A DNA stretch of 64,000 nt from an uncultured Lutibacter sp. GTDB lineage: Bacteria; Bacteroidota; Bacteroidia; Flavobacteriales; Flavobacteriaceae. The notes under the pieces are model-generated. The model was not told the origin of the DNA. It searched no databases and was given only the letters and a program-made list of their open reading frames with translations. Positions 1-8,266 of this stretch are shown here, one piece after another. A program made the translations under genes and the position numbers. The stretch covers positions 124,001 through 188,000 of the forward strand of contig NZ_CANLZZ010000004.1 of NCBI RefSeq assembly GCF_947495725.1. Direction: 5' to 3'. Within the stretch, counting starts at the first letter, position 1. Every line of letters starts with the position of its first letter.

Positions 1-139
1 AAGTTAAAATAGAAGCTCCTATTTTAAAACTTGTATATTCTGGTGTCGAAATTTCAATTGGAAATTCTAAAATAGTAGTATAAAAGTCTATTTGTAAATC
101 TAGTTTATTAGTATATAATATGAGTTCTTTTATTTTCAT
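1..139 (-). CDS. VOC-fold (glyoxalase/bleomycin-resistance-like) protein, 5' end only
   Basis: The minus strand is open from an ATG at 139 to the window edge, giving 46 residues that start MKIKELILYTNKLDLQIDFY and continue through a segment ending IGASILT. The first beta strand, a helix around a conserved QxxFY and the next strands match the N-terminus of small VOC-superfamily proteins (glyoxalase I/dioxygenase fold). These bind a metal through His/Glu residues that would lie beyond the window. The gene runs divergently from the dihydrouridine synthase with a 144 bp gap. Substrate cannot be inferred. The plus-strand reading of the same bases is a shadow. Confidence 0.65.
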   Translation of the reverse strand, partial: MKIKELILYTNKLDLQIDFYTTILEFPIEISTPEYTSFKIGASILT

Positions 140-259
140 TCTGTAGTAAAAGTACTTCAATTTTAGATATAATAATGTTTATTTCAATTCATTAAAATTA
201 TTTCAAAATAAAGAAAACCTATAGCTTTATCTTAAAGTAAAAACCAACCTATTTTCTGT

Positions 260-267
260 TATCTTTG
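260..267 (+). promoter_or_regulatory. Bacteroidota -7 promoter element of the dihydrouridine synthase gene
   Basis: TATCTTTG fits the TAnnTTTG -7 consensus of the Bacteroidota primary sigma factor and ends 16 bp before the ATG at 284. I see no clear TTG -33 element at the usual 18-21 bp spacing. Confidence 0.5.
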
Positions 268-283
268 CATCTTAATTTAATTT

Positions 284-1237
284 ATGAGCATTACTTTACT
301 TGCGTCACCTTTACAAGGTTTTACCGATTTCCGATTTAGAAATGCGTTTCAGAAGTATTTTGGAGGAATAGACACTTATTATGCGCCGTATATACGTTTG
401 GATAAAAAATTAATTATTAAAAATTCATATAAACTTGACTTAAACCCAGAGAACAATACATCTATAAATTTAATTCCACAAGTAATGACAAATGATGCGG
501 ATCAGTTTTTATTTGTTGTAAAATACATTCAAGAATTAGGTTATAAAGAACTTAATTGGAACCTAGGTTGTCCTTACCCAATGGTTACAAAACGAGGGAT
601 GGGCTCTGGATTAATATGTGAACCCACAAAAATTGATAATATACTAAATCGTGTACATAACGAAACAGATGTAATTATATCTATGAAAATGCGAATGGGA
701 TATGAAAATCCAGAAGAAATTTTAGACACTTTTCCAATTTTAGATAAATATCCATTAAAAAACATTGCCATTCACGCACGAATTGGAAAACAACTTTATA
801 AAGGAGGTGTTAATTTAGAAGCATTTGAACGCTGTACAAAAAGTACAAAACATAAATTGTATTACAATGGCGATATAACCACTGTAAACAAATTTAAAGA
901 AATGCAACAACGGTTTCCAACTATTAATCATTTTATGATTGGAAGAGGACTTATTTCTGATCCTTTCTTGCCAAGTATGATAAAAAATAACACTACTCAA
1001 TACCCTAAAAATAGATGGGGTATTTTTAATGAATTTCATGATTCTATTTACCAACAATACGATGCCGCTTTATCTGGACCAACTCCAATTAAAATGAAAA
1101 TGTTAGGTTTTTGGGAGTACTTTTCAACATCATTTTCAAACCCTCAAAAAACCTATAAAAAAATTAAAAAAGCTGGTTCGCCTAGAAATTATCAAGCTGC
1201 AGTGAAAGAAATATTCTCAAATGAAAGAAATAGCTAA
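284..1237 (+). CDS. tRNA-dihydrouridine synthase
   Basis: A 317-residue FMN TIM-barrel enzyme that reduces specific uridines in the tRNA D-loop using NADPH. The N-terminal SPLQGFTDFRFR resembles the FMN-binding opening of Dus proteins. The catalytic cysteine is Cys96 in NLGCPYPMVTKRGMGSGL, the family signature. Further FMN/tRNA contacts are visible as MKMRMG, IHAR and MIGRGLISDP. Length matches the DusC-like group (about 315 residues), but which uridine is modified cannot be read from sequence. It is monocistronic: a Bacteroidota -7 box sits just upstream and the next gene is convergent, six bases past its stop. Confidence 0.93.
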   Translation: MSITLLASPLQGFTDFRFRNAFQKYFGGIDTYYAPYIRLDKKLIIKNSYKLDLNPENNTSINLIPQVMTNDADQFLFVVKYIQELGYKELNWNLGCPYPMVTKRGMGSGLICEPTKIDNILNRVHNETDVIISMKMRMGYENPEEILDTFPILDKYPLKNIAIHARIGKQLYKGGVNLEAFERCTKSTKHKLYYNGDITTVNKFKEMQQRFPTINHFMIGRGLISDPFLPSMIKNNTTQYPKNRWGIFNEFHDSIYQQYDAALSGPTPIKMKMLGFWEYFSTSFSNPQKTYKKIKKAGSPRNYQAAVKEIFSNERNS

Positions 1238-1242
1238 ATTTA

Positions 1243-1650
1243 TTATTTTTTCTTTAGATGGTTTTCAATATCGCTTATATGAAGCATAAGCGCTTGCGAT
1301 GAAATTTTAATTTCTTTTATTAAAAGCATTAAGGATATTATAAGTAATATCAATGCGATACCAAATACCCATACGGCAATTATTTGCTGATGAATGTAAA
1401 TTAGAAACATTGTTAAAACACATAAAAGCAGACTGGAAATTCCAAATATCTGCATCCATCGAGTAAGGTTTATTCTCTGTCTAAGATTTTCAATTTGATA
1501 AATTAATGATTTATCTTTTTTATCTAGATAAACATCGTGTAAATTTCTAATAACCGCAGCATAAGCTAAAAACCTATTTGTATAAGCAAGCATTATTAGT
1601 GATATTGCTGAAAATAAAAGTGCTGGAGTTGTTAAAGTTAATTCTTCCAT
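1243..1650 (-). CDS. DUF2721 family membrane protein
   Basis: A 135-residue integral membrane protein. A hydrophobic segment at about 8-35 is followed by a charged amphipathic stretch (IRNLHDVYLDKKDKSLIYQI) and two close membrane spans at about 66-88 and 92-110, then a helical tail. This layout and the (V/I)RxLHxxY region match DUF2721 proteins, whose function is unknown. It is the last gene of a minus-strand operon after the PASTA protein and the pseudouridine synthase, with a 10 bp gap. Confidence 0.75.
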   Translation of the reverse strand: MEELTLTTPALLFSAISLIMLAYTNRFLAYAAVIRNLHDVYLDKKDKSLIYQIENLRQRINLTRWMQIFGISSLLLCVLTMFLIYIHQQIIAVWVFGIALILLIISLMLLIKEIKISSQALMLHISDIENHLKKK

Positions 1651-1660
1651 AAATTTTATT

Positions 1661-2692
1661 CTAATGATCTTCCTTTTGATTCACAGTATAAGATCTCCAC
1701 TTTTCAAGGCAATCCGTTATATCTTCGGGTATTTCACATTCAAAACGTAAAAATTCACCTGTTGTTGGATGCTCAAAACCTAAAGTTTTTGCGTGTAAAG
1801 CTTGTCTTGGCAACACCTTAAAACAATTATCTACAAACTGTTTATATTTTGTAAAGGTTGTTCCTTTCATTATAGCATCACCTCCATATCGTTCATCGTT
1901 AAAAAGGGTATGCCCAATATGTTTAAAATGTGCTCTAATTTGGTGAGTTCTGCCTGTTTCTAGTTTACATTGCACTAAAGTAACATAACTAAAGCGCTCA
2001 ATAACTTTATAATGTGTTACAGCATGTTTTCCAAAATCACCTTCTGGAAAAACACTCATTTGAAGTCTATTTTTTAAACTTCTACCAATATTCCCTTCAA
2101 TTGTGCCTTCATCATCTTCTAAATTCCCCCAAACAATTGCATAATACAATCGCTCAGTTGTTCTATCAAAAAACTGCTTAGATAAATGCGCCATGGCAAA
2201 CTCTGTTTTTGCAACAACTAACAATCCGCTGGTATCTTTATCAATTCTATGAACTAAACCCGGACGCTCATTTGAATTTGTTGGTAAATTCTCTATATGG
2301 TGAATTAATGCATTTACTAAAGTACCACTATAATTTCCATGACCTGGATGCACAACCATCCCTGCTGGTTTATTAACTACCAAAACTTGGTCATCTTCAA
2401 ATAAAATATCCAATGGAATATCTTCGGCAACCAATAAATTTTCATGCGGTGGATGAGATAGCACAACTCTAACCACATCATTTGGTTTTACCTTATAATT
2501 TGGTTTTACCGAAACTTCATTTACCAAAACATTTCCAGCTTTTGCAGCTTGCTGAATTTTATTTCGAGTGGCGTTTTCAATAAAATTCATTAAAAATTTA
2601 TCTACGCGTAAAGGTTCTTGACCAACATGCGCAACGTATTTAAAATGTTCATAAAACTCTTCGTTCTCTGCTCCTATTTCCTCTAAACTCAT
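1661..2692 (-). CDS. RluA/RluD-family 23S rRNA pseudouridine synthase
   Basis: A 343-residue enzyme isomerising uridine to pseudouridine in RNA. An S4 RNA-binding domain covers about 28-80. The catalytic domain follows, with the catalytic Asp151 in GLVHRIDKDTSGLLVVAK and the later motifs GRTHQIRAHF and DERYGG. Length and the N-terminal S4 domain favour the RluD type, which modifies helix 69 of 23S rRNA (sites 1911/1915/1917 in E. coli). That assignment is by family, not by target evidence. The stop of the upstream PASTA gene lies 5 bp before its start, so the two are co-transcribed. Confidence 0.9.
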   Translation of the reverse strand: MSLEEIGAENEEFYEHFKYVAHVGQEPLRVDKFLMNFIENATRNKIQQAAKAGNVLVNEVSVKPNYKVKPNDVVRVVLSHPPHENLLVAEDIPLDILFEDDQVLVVNKPAGMVVHPGHGNYSGTLVNALIHHIENLPTNSNERPGLVHRIDKDTSGLLVVAKTEFAMAHLSKQFFDRTTERLYYAIVWGNLEDDEGTIEGNIGRSLKNRLQMSVFPEGDFGKHAVTHYKVIERFSYVTLVQCKLETGRTHQIRAHFKHIGHTLFNDERYGGDAIMKGTTFTKYKQFVDNCFKVLPRQALHAKTLGFEHPTTGEFLRFECEIPEDITDCLEKWRSYTVNQKEDH

Positions 2693-2697
2693 TCTTT

Positions 2698-3282
2698 CTA
2701 ATTATCAGATGATTGTCTATATCTCCCACTTCCATTTCCATCACCTAATTTAAGTGTAATTTCCGAAGTTTTCGGAATTTCATCTCCTTCTTTCAAATTT
2801 TTACCGTTATAAAGTAATCCTCTTACAACATCTTTTGCTATATCTGAAACATAAATAGGTTTTGAACTTATTTTAAAACCAATGGCGCTTAATTGTGAAG
2901 TAACTTGTCTTTTTGTTTTTCCTAAAACGTTTGGAATTGTAACATTTCTATAACCTGAAGGATTTAATGTTAAATATATTTTTCTGTTTTCTTTTACGAA
3001 ATCACCTGGTTCTGGGTCTTGATCAATAACTGATTTTTTTGGATAATCTGGATTAAAACTTGCCGAATCTATTACAAATAACCTTAAATCTAATTCCGAT
3101 AATGTTTTTTCAACTTCACTCAAACTCATTTTTTCCAAATTTGGAACTTCTATTTTTTGATCGTGATTGGTTGAAATGTTAACCCATTTCATAACTATAA
3201 AAATAAATATTACTAATCCTACAACAGCAAATAACAATTGCTTTAAAAACTCCTTGGATTTAATAAACTGAACTAAACTCAT
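2698..3282 (-). CDS. PASTA domain-containing membrane-anchored protein
   Basis: A 194-residue protein with a short cytoplasmic N-terminus, one membrane span at about 15-33 (LLFAVVGLVIFIFIVMKWV) and two PASTA repeats at about 40-108 and 112-180 outside the membrane. PASTA domains bind peptidoglycan fragments or beta-lactams in penicillin-binding proteins and kinases. Here there is no kinase or transpeptidase domain, so it is a stand-alone PASTA protein, a form common in Flavobacteriia next to ddl and the RluD-type gene. The neighbouring divergent ddl (D-Ala-D-Ala ligase) supports a cell-wall role, by inference. First gene of the operon. Confidence 0.88.
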   Translation of the reverse strand: MSLVQFIKSKEFLKQLLFAVVGLVIFIFIVMKWVNISTNHDQKIEVPNLEKMSLSEVEKTLSELDLRLFVIDSASFNPDYPKKSVIDQDPEPGDFVKENRKIYLTLNPSGYRNVTIPNVLGKTKRQVTSQLSAIGFKISSKPIYVSDIAKDVVRGLLYNGKNLKEGDEIPKTSEITLKLGDGNGSGRYRQSSDN

Positions 3283-3301
3283 TTTTCTTCTTTAATTTTG
3301 G

Positions 3302-3309
3302 CAAAGATA
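3302..3309 (-). promoter_or_regulatory. -7 promoter element of the PASTA-rlu-DUF2721 operon
   Basis: On the minus strand these bases read TATCTTTG (TAnnTTTG consensus), about 20 bp upstream of the ATG at 3282. No convincing -33 TTG at standard spacing. Confidence 0.5.
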
Positions 3310-3417
3310 CTTTATAAATTTCAAATTACTTAATTGTTATTTCTTGAATTAAAACAAACCAAATTGCTTTTTTTAATGAAACACTTTTTTACCTTCCTTC
3401 TTTAAACAAGAATTATG

Positions 3418-3425
3418 TAAGTTTG
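3418..3425 (+). promoter_or_regulatory. -7 promoter element of ddl-coaD
   Basis: TAAGTTTG matches TAnnTTTG and lies 28 bp before the ddl ATG at 3454. The -33 region is T-rich without a TTG. Confidence 0.5.
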
Positions 3426-3453
3426 TAATTATTGTTAAAGCTATAAACTTAAA

Positions 3454-4431
3454 ATGAAAAAAAATATTGCCATAATAATGGGTGGCTACTCTTCGGAAGT
3501 TGAAATTTCTTTAAAGAGTGGGAATGTTGTTTATCAAAATTTATCAAAAGAATTATACAATGCATATCCAATTCATGTATTAAAAAACAAATGGGTTTAT
3601 GTTGATGAAAACGGACAAGAGTTTCCAATAAATAAACACGATTTTTCGATTAAAATAAATAACGAGAAAATAACATTCAATTGTGTTTTTAATGCCATTC
3701 ACGGCTCACCTGGTGAAGATGGAAAAATTTTAGCTTATTTAGAGTTGCTTGGTATAAAACACACCTCTGCTCCATTTTACCAAATGGCGTTAACTTTTAA
3801 TAAAAGAGATTGCCTAAGTGTAGTTAAACAATATGGAATAAAAACTGCAACATCCTATTTTTTAAACAATGGTGACACTATAAACATTTCTGAAATTATT
3901 GCAAAAGTTGGATTACCTTGTTTTGTTAAACCAAACAATGCAGGTTCAAGTTTTGGTATCTCTAAAGTTAAAACTGAAATAGAATTGATACCAGCAATTG
4001 AAAAGGCATTCAAGGAAGATTCGGAAATACTTATTGAAGCTTTTTTAGATGGACGTGAAGTTACTATTGGAGTTATTAATTTTGAAGGAAAAACCAAAGT
4101 TTTACCTATAACTGAAATTATTACCGATAACGACTTTTTTGATTATGAAGCAAAATATGAGGGGAAATCAGAAGAAATTACACCTGCAAATATTACTACT
4201 GAGTTAAAAAACAAACTTGAAAAAGTTGCTGTAAAAACCTATAAAGCACTTAACATGACTGGTTTTTCGCGCACTGAATATATTATTGTAAATGATGAAC
4301 CACATTTTTTAGAAATGAATACTGTTCCTGGTTTAACAACAGCAAGTATTATTCCTCAACAAGCAGGAAAATGCGGTATTTCATTACCTAAATTATTTGA
4401 AAACGCTATTGAATCAGCATTAAAAAACTAA
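3454..4431 (+). CDS. ddl: D-alanine--D-alanine ligase
   Basis: A 325-residue ATP-grasp enzyme that joins two D-alanines for peptidoglycan precursor synthesis in the cytoplasm. The N-terminal GGYSSEVEISLKSG (10-23) is the substrate-binding loop of Ddl. GSPGEDG lies at 84-90, the ATP-grasp lobe includes CFVKPNNAGSSFGISKV, and the Mg/ATP-binding C-terminal loop is EMNTVPGLT at 287-295. Length is normal for the family. coaD starts six bases after its stop, so they form one transcription unit. The absence of the usual mur/fts neighbours is typical of this phylum. Confidence 0.95.
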   Translation: MKKNIAIIMGGYSSEVEISLKSGNVVYQNLSKELYNAYPIHVLKNKWVYVDENGQEFPINKHDFSIKINNEKITFNCVFNAIHGSPGEDGKILAYLELLGIKHTSAPFYQMALTFNKRDCLSVVKQYGIKTATSYFLNNGDTINISEIIAKVGLPCFVKPNNAGSSFGISKVKTEIELIPAIEKAFKEDSEILIEAFLDGREVTIGVINFEGKTKVLPITEIITDNDFFDYEAKYEGKSEEITPANITTELKNKLEKVAVKTYKALNMTGFSRTEYIIVNDEPHFLEMNTVPGLTTASIIPQQAGKCGISLPKLFENAIESALKN

Positions 4432-4437
4432 CAAAAA

Positions 4438-4893
4438 ATGAAGCGAGCAATTTTCCCTGGATCTTTTGACCCAATAACTTTAGGACACGTTGATATTGTA
4501 AATAGAGGATTACCTTTGTTTGATGAAATAATTATAGCAATTGGAGTAAATTCGGACAAAAATTATATGTTTTCCTTAAAAGAACGCATGAGTTTTATAG
4601 AAAAATATTACGAAAATGAGCCTAAAATAAAAGTTACTACCTATAAAGGTTTAACAACTGAATATTGTAAGAAAATCGACGCCGATTTTATTTTACGTGG
4701 ATTAAGAAACCCAGCAGATTTTGAGTTTGAAAAAGCAATAGCCCAAACCAATAGAAAACTTTCAAAAATTGAAACTGTGTTTTTGTTAACTTCTGCAGAT
4801 ACTGCTTTTATAAGTTCAAGTATTGTGAGAGATGTTTATAGACATGGTGGAGATATATCTGGGTTAGTTCCAGATAGTGTACCTGGTAAATAA
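4438..4893 (+). CDS. coaD: phosphopantetheine adenylyltransferase
   Basis: A 151-residue nucleotidyltransferase that makes dephospho-CoA from 4'-phosphopantetheine and ATP, the penultimate step of CoA synthesis. The class-I signature is visible as FPGSFDPITLGH, with TLGH at 14-17 binding the ATP phosphates. The second signature ISSSIVRDVYRHGGD is near residue 125. ILRGLRNPADFEFE is the pantetheine-side motif. Length fits the family (about 160). It follows ddl by 6 bp. Confidence 0.95.
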   Translation: MKRAIFPGSFDPITLGHVDIVNRGLPLFDEIIIAIGVNSDKNYMFSLKERMSFIEKYYENEPKIKVTTYKGLTTEYCKKIDADFILRGLRNPADFEFEKAIAQTNRKLSKIETVFLLTSADTAFISSSIVRDVYRHGGDISGLVPDSVPGK

Positions 4894-4955
4894 AAGTAAG
4901 TAAAGAAAATTGCTTCATTTTATAATAAAATTAAAATTTAATTTAAACCTTAATT

Positions 4956-5774
4956 TTGACTGAAAATTCCAAAGATATACAGTTACAATACCAAGGTTTT
5001 AATAAAACTCCTTTATTATGGGAAAATGATGCTATTTTTCAATTAAATCAGTTTAAAATTACTTCTGAAAATGACCTACAATATTGCTCACTTTCAAAAC
5101 CTGAAATTCGATTAGGTAAAAGAGTTGAACAGTTTTGTTTTTTTAAATTTCAACAAGATCCTCAAATTGAAATTTTATTAGAAAATCTTCAAATACAGGA
5201 TAAAAAAAGAACCGTTGGTGAAATTGACTGTATTCTAAAAAAAAATAACCAACCTATTCATGTTGAATTAATTTATAAGTTTTACCTATATGATTCAACT
5301 GTTGGAAACTCTGAAATTGAACATTGGATTGGACCAAATAGACGTGATAGTTTATTTCTAAAATTAACCAAACTTAAAAATAAACAATTACCTCTTTTAA
5401 ATAATAGCTTTACAAAACCATATCTTAAAACATTACAAATTCCTATCGAAAAAATACAGCAATCCGTATTTTTCAAAGCTCAATTGTTTGTTCCACTTGA
5501 AGATTTAAAAAAAACCTTTCCTATTATAAACAATGATTGTATTTATGGATTTTACATTAGTTATAATAAATTACACCAATTTGATAATTGCAAGTTTTAT
5601 ATTCCTACCAAAGTAAATTGGCTAAAGGAAATTCAAACCAACATAAAATGGATTACATATTCGAAATTTCATTCAAAAATAATGGAATTTGTAAACCAAA
5701 AATCAGCCCCACTTTGTTGGGTTAAATTTCCTAACGGAACATTTCAAAAGTTTTTTGTTATTTGGTGGGAATAG
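4956..5774 (+). CDS. DUF1853 family protein
   Basis: A 272-residue cytoplasmic protein with the DUF1853 hallmarks. An early LGKRVEQFCFF-type helix is followed by TVGEIDCIL, the block HVELIYKFYLY, WIGPNRRDSLFLKLTKL and QLPLL. The conserved D-x-L/H-x-E pattern resembles the acid/acid core of nuclease-like folds, but activity is unproven. It begins with TTG at 4956, because no ATG or GTG lies further upstream in frame that would fit. It sits 62 bp after coaD with no visible terminator between, so read-through is possible. Confidence 0.75.
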   Translation: MTENSKDIQLQYQGFNKTPLLWENDAIFQLNQFKITSENDLQYCSLSKPEIRLGKRVEQFCFFKFQQDPQIEILLENLQIQDKKRTVGEIDCILKKNNQPIHVELIYKFYLYDSTVGNSEIEHWIGPNRRDSLFLKLTKLKNKQLPLLNNSFTKPYLKTLQIPIEKIQQSVFFKAQLFVPLEDLKKTFPIINNDCIYGFYISYNKLHQFDNCKFYIPTKVNWLKEIQTNIKWITYSKFHSKIMEFVNQKSAPLCWVKFPNGTFQKFFVIWWE

Positions 5775-5950
5775 CTTCTTATTGCTAGATTTAGACACTT
5801 TAATCTTAAATAACTATTGCTTTTTTTTAACAAATATGTATTTTTTTAAATAAAAAAGGGTAACAAAATCTCACTCTAGTTTATATGATTGTATAAAACA
5901 AATGGAAAAAGAAAACCATTAAAAAATTAATCATTTTAAAATATACAATT

Positions 5951-6748
5951 ATGAAAACTATCACTAAAAAAATCGGACAAACATTTTCTAAAACAATGCT
6001 ATTTTTAGCAGTAATTTCAACAGTTGTTTCTTGTGAAACAGATGAAACCGTTGAACAGTTTGAAGAATTAAATTCTAAGTTAAAAGAAACTTCTTTCAAC
6101 TTTGATCAATTTGGAATTACCCATAATAACTATTTAGTTTATGTTTATAATATTAAAGACAATCAAAATCATGAGGCTAGATTTAAACACGGCTTATCTT
6201 TTTACGACGAAACTTTTGGGAGTTTTGATATTGGTTTAAAATTTGAAGATATTAAAAACAGTATTGATTTTCATAAAAAAAGAGTTGAAAATATACTTAA
6301 CGGAAATTATAGAGCAAAATCTGAAAATTTAAGTCCCGAAATGACTATCTTTTTAAATGAACTTGCGCAAATTTCAAGAGTTTCTTTAAAAAATGAAGTA
6401 ACAATTTCTGAATTTGATAAAGCAATAGAAAAACTAGAAATTTCGGTACGTAAAAATCATAACATTCAAATTAATTTAGAAACAGGTATTTCAAATGATG
6501 GTGCAAGTATGCTAGCTATTTGTTCAATTTTAAAATATAGTACTAAATATTGGTCAAGTTTTGGCAGTGGAAATAATGGTGGTGGAGACACTACACCACT
6601 TGCAAAAGGAAAAATTAAAAGAGCGCTTGCTGATGCTTGGGGATACGTTTCTGCTTGGGTTGATAATGGTGATGGAAGCTATTCTTGGGATCACCAATCC
6701 GCACTTGTTAATGCTGATTGTGTTTCAGATAGTGTTAGATCTAACTAA
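5951..6748 (+). CDS. unrecognised lipoprotein with Gly-rich linker and aromatic C-terminal tail
   Basis: 265 residues that I do not recognise. The N-terminus is a lipoprotein signal ending in VVSC with Cys28 as the lipidation site, so it is envelope-anchored. Residues 30-190 are charged and mostly helical, followed by a hydrophobic piece (MLAICSILKYSTKYWSSF). A GSGNNGGGDTTP linker lies near 206-217. The last 45 residues are different in character: KIKRALADAWGYVSAW, an NGDGSYSWD segment and ALVNADCVSDSVRSN. A strong terminator follows and it appears to be a single-gene unit. No function assigned. Confidence 0.6.
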   Translation: MKTITKKIGQTFSKTMLFLAVISTVVSCETDETVEQFEELNSKLKETSFNFDQFGITHNNYLVYVYNIKDNQNHEARFKHGLSFYDETFGSFDIGLKFEDIKNSIDFHKKRVENILNGNYRAKSENLSPEMTIFLNELAQISRVSLKNEVTISEFDKAIEKLEISVRKNHNIQINLETGISNDGASMLAICSILKYSTKYWSSFGSGNNGGGDTTPLAKGKIKRALADAWGYVSAWVDNGDGSYSWDHQSALVNADCVSDSVRSN

Positions 6749-6763
6749 TAATGGATACAACAT

Positions 6764-6800
6764 AAAAAAGGTTTTGAGTAAATTTCAAAACCTTTTTTTT
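6764..6800 (+). terminator. intrinsic terminator after the 5951-6748 lipoprotein gene
   Basis: AGGTTTTGA pairs with TCAAAACCT across a 7-base loop. The stem is preceded by an A-run and followed by eight T residues, 16 bp after the stop codon. Confidence 0.8.
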
Positions 6801-6850
6801 ATTTTAATTACATTTGCTATCCATCTGTTAATATCAGATAAAATTATTTA

Positions 6851-7651
6851 ATGTTAAATTACACAGAATATAAACATAAAACTTCTAAAGAATGGATAAC
6901 CTTTGTACATGGTGCTGGAGGTAGTTCGTCCATTTGGTTTAAACAAATACGAAGCTTTAGTGAGTTTTTTAATGTGTTGGTTTTAGATTTGCGAGGACAT
7001 GGAAATAGCAACCCCGCTTTAAAAGACACTTTTAATGAAAAATATACATTTGATGCTATTACAAATGATATTGTAGAAGTTTTAAATCATTTAAAAATTA
7101 AAGAATCTCATTTTTCGGGTATTTCGCTTGGAACTATTTTAATTAGGAATATAGCTGAAAACCATCCAAAAAGAGTAATTAGTATGATAATGGGCGGCGC
7201 AATTATGCAACTAAATTTAAAATCTCAAATATTGATGAGAATTGGTGTTTTATTTAAATCTGTTGTTCCTTATTTAGTGCTTTACAAATTGTTTGCATTT
7301 ATAATTATGCCTCGAAAAAATCACAAAAAATCACGTTTAATTTTTGTTAATGAAGCAAAAAAATTATACCAAAAAGAATTTGTACGATGGTTTAAATTAA
7401 CTTCTGAAATAAATCCACTTCTACATTTTTTTAGAACAAAAGATACTGAAATTCCTACATTTTATATTATGGGAGAAGAAGATCATCTTTTTTTACCAGC
7501 AGTAAAAAAAGTAGTGTCACAACATTTAAAATCTTCGTTATTAGTAATAAAAAACTGCGGACATGTAGTAAATATAGAGCAAGCTCAAATTTTCAATAAC
7601 GAATCTATTAACTTCATTAAAAAACTTAAACTTGCTCCAATAAAATCTTAA
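6851..7651 (+). CDS. alpha/beta hydrolase
   Basis: A 266-residue alpha/beta-hydrolase-fold protein with a complete triad: nucleophile Ser92 in GISLG (90-94), Asp211 after the YIMGEED strand, and His238 in CGHVVNIEQ. The oxyanion HG motif is VHGAGG at 19-24, and LDLRGHGNSNP is the typical strand-4 loop. A hydrophobic cap region at about 130-152 covers the active site. No signal peptide, so cytoplasmic. The substrate cannot be predicted. It stands alone between a terminator and a convergent gene. Confidence 0.88.
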   Translation: MLNYTEYKHKTSKEWITFVHGAGGSSSIWFKQIRSFSEFFNVLVLDLRGHGNSNPALKDTFNEKYTFDAITNDIVEVLNHLKIKESHFSGISLGTILIRNIAENHPKRVISMIMGGAIMQLNLKSQILMRIGVLFKSVVPYLVLYKLFAFIIMPRKNHKKSRLIFVNEAKKLYQKEFVRWFKLTSEINPLLHFFRTKDTEIPTFYIMGEEDHLFLPAVKKVVSQHLKSSLLVIKNCGHVVNIEQAQIFNNESINFIKKLKLAPIKS

Positions 7652-7655
7652 AATT

Positions 7656-8135
7656 TTATTTAGGCCATTTTATAGTGTCATCATCTATAAAAATTGGGGA
7701 CCATTGAATTTCATCCAACACACCATTTGATAGCCAAAAATTTGTAGAAACCTCGTCTATTTCAATTACCTTTTGATTTTCATCTTCAGTTTCTGAACAA
7801 TCTTCAACATAAATTTCACCTAAATCAATTTCGTCTAATTGATTAATTAGTTTTAATTCACTTAAACCAATTAAAGACACTTCTTCTAATTCATAAAAAT
7901 CCGAAGTAACTGAAAACATCATCAATTTCCAATCTTCTGCTTCATCAAAACTAATTGATAAAAACAATTCATCATATTCCCAAGATTCAGTTAAATCGTT
8001 ATCTGAATTTGAATGAGAATATTTATCGATAAATGAAGGTTCTCCAAGTAACTCTTTCACTTTATCTCTAGACATTCCAAATTTTAGAAATCCCAAACCA
8101 ATTCCTGGTTTTATTTCTCTTAATTCTTTAAGCAT
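7656..8135 (-). CDS. acidic hypothetical protein
   Basis: 159 residues, unrecognised and very acidic (pieces such as EDCSETEDENQKVIEIDE). The opening GIGLGFLKFGMSRDKVKELLGEP resembles the short motif in which a GM-(S)-R/xxV-xx-LLG-P helix follows a strand, seen in many small BamE/SmpA-like and immunity-type proteins. That is only a local likeness. There is no signal peptide or membrane span. Its own -7 box lies upstream. It faces the alpha/beta hydrolase, 4 bp from that gene's stop. Confidence 0.6.
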   Translation of the reverse strand: MLKELREIKPGIGLGFLKFGMSRDKVKELLGEPSFIDKYSHSNSDNDLTESWEYDELFLSISFDEAEDWKLMMFSVTSDFYELEEVSLIGLSELKLINQLDEIDLGEIYVEDCSETEDENQKVIEIDEVSTNFWLSNGVLDEIQWSPIFIDDDTIKWPK

Positions 8136-8162
8136 AATTTAATATTCGAATTTATTTTTAAA

Positions 8163-8170
8163 CAAATATA
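8163..8170 (-). promoter_or_regulatory. -7 promoter element of the acidic hypothetical gene
   Basis: Minus strand reads TATATTTG, matching TAnnTTTG, 27 bp before the ATG at 8135. No TTG at -33. Confidence 0.4.
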
Positions 8171-8266
8171 AATTATTAAACCGTAAAAATTTAAATATTT
8201 TTATAAACAAAAAAAGATGAAATTTTGTTAATAAAACACTCATTATTAATCAATAACAATACAAGC

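Noticed and set aside
3-83. Plus-strand open frame to the window start ending at a TAA
   Set aside because: It lies opposite the VOC-like minus-strand frame, which has a start codon and recognisable family sequence. The plus-strand version is a shadow.
3310-3417. Possible riboswitch or leader RNA between the PASTA gene and ddl
   Set aside because: The 171 bp gap holds two divergent promoters and AT-rich sequence without a stable stem or terminator.
6561-6851. 96-codon plus-strand frame that overlaps the lipoprotein 3' end
   Set aside because: It crosses the intrinsic terminator at 6764-6800, and the lipoprotein frame is the one with a signal sequence and continuous coding pattern.
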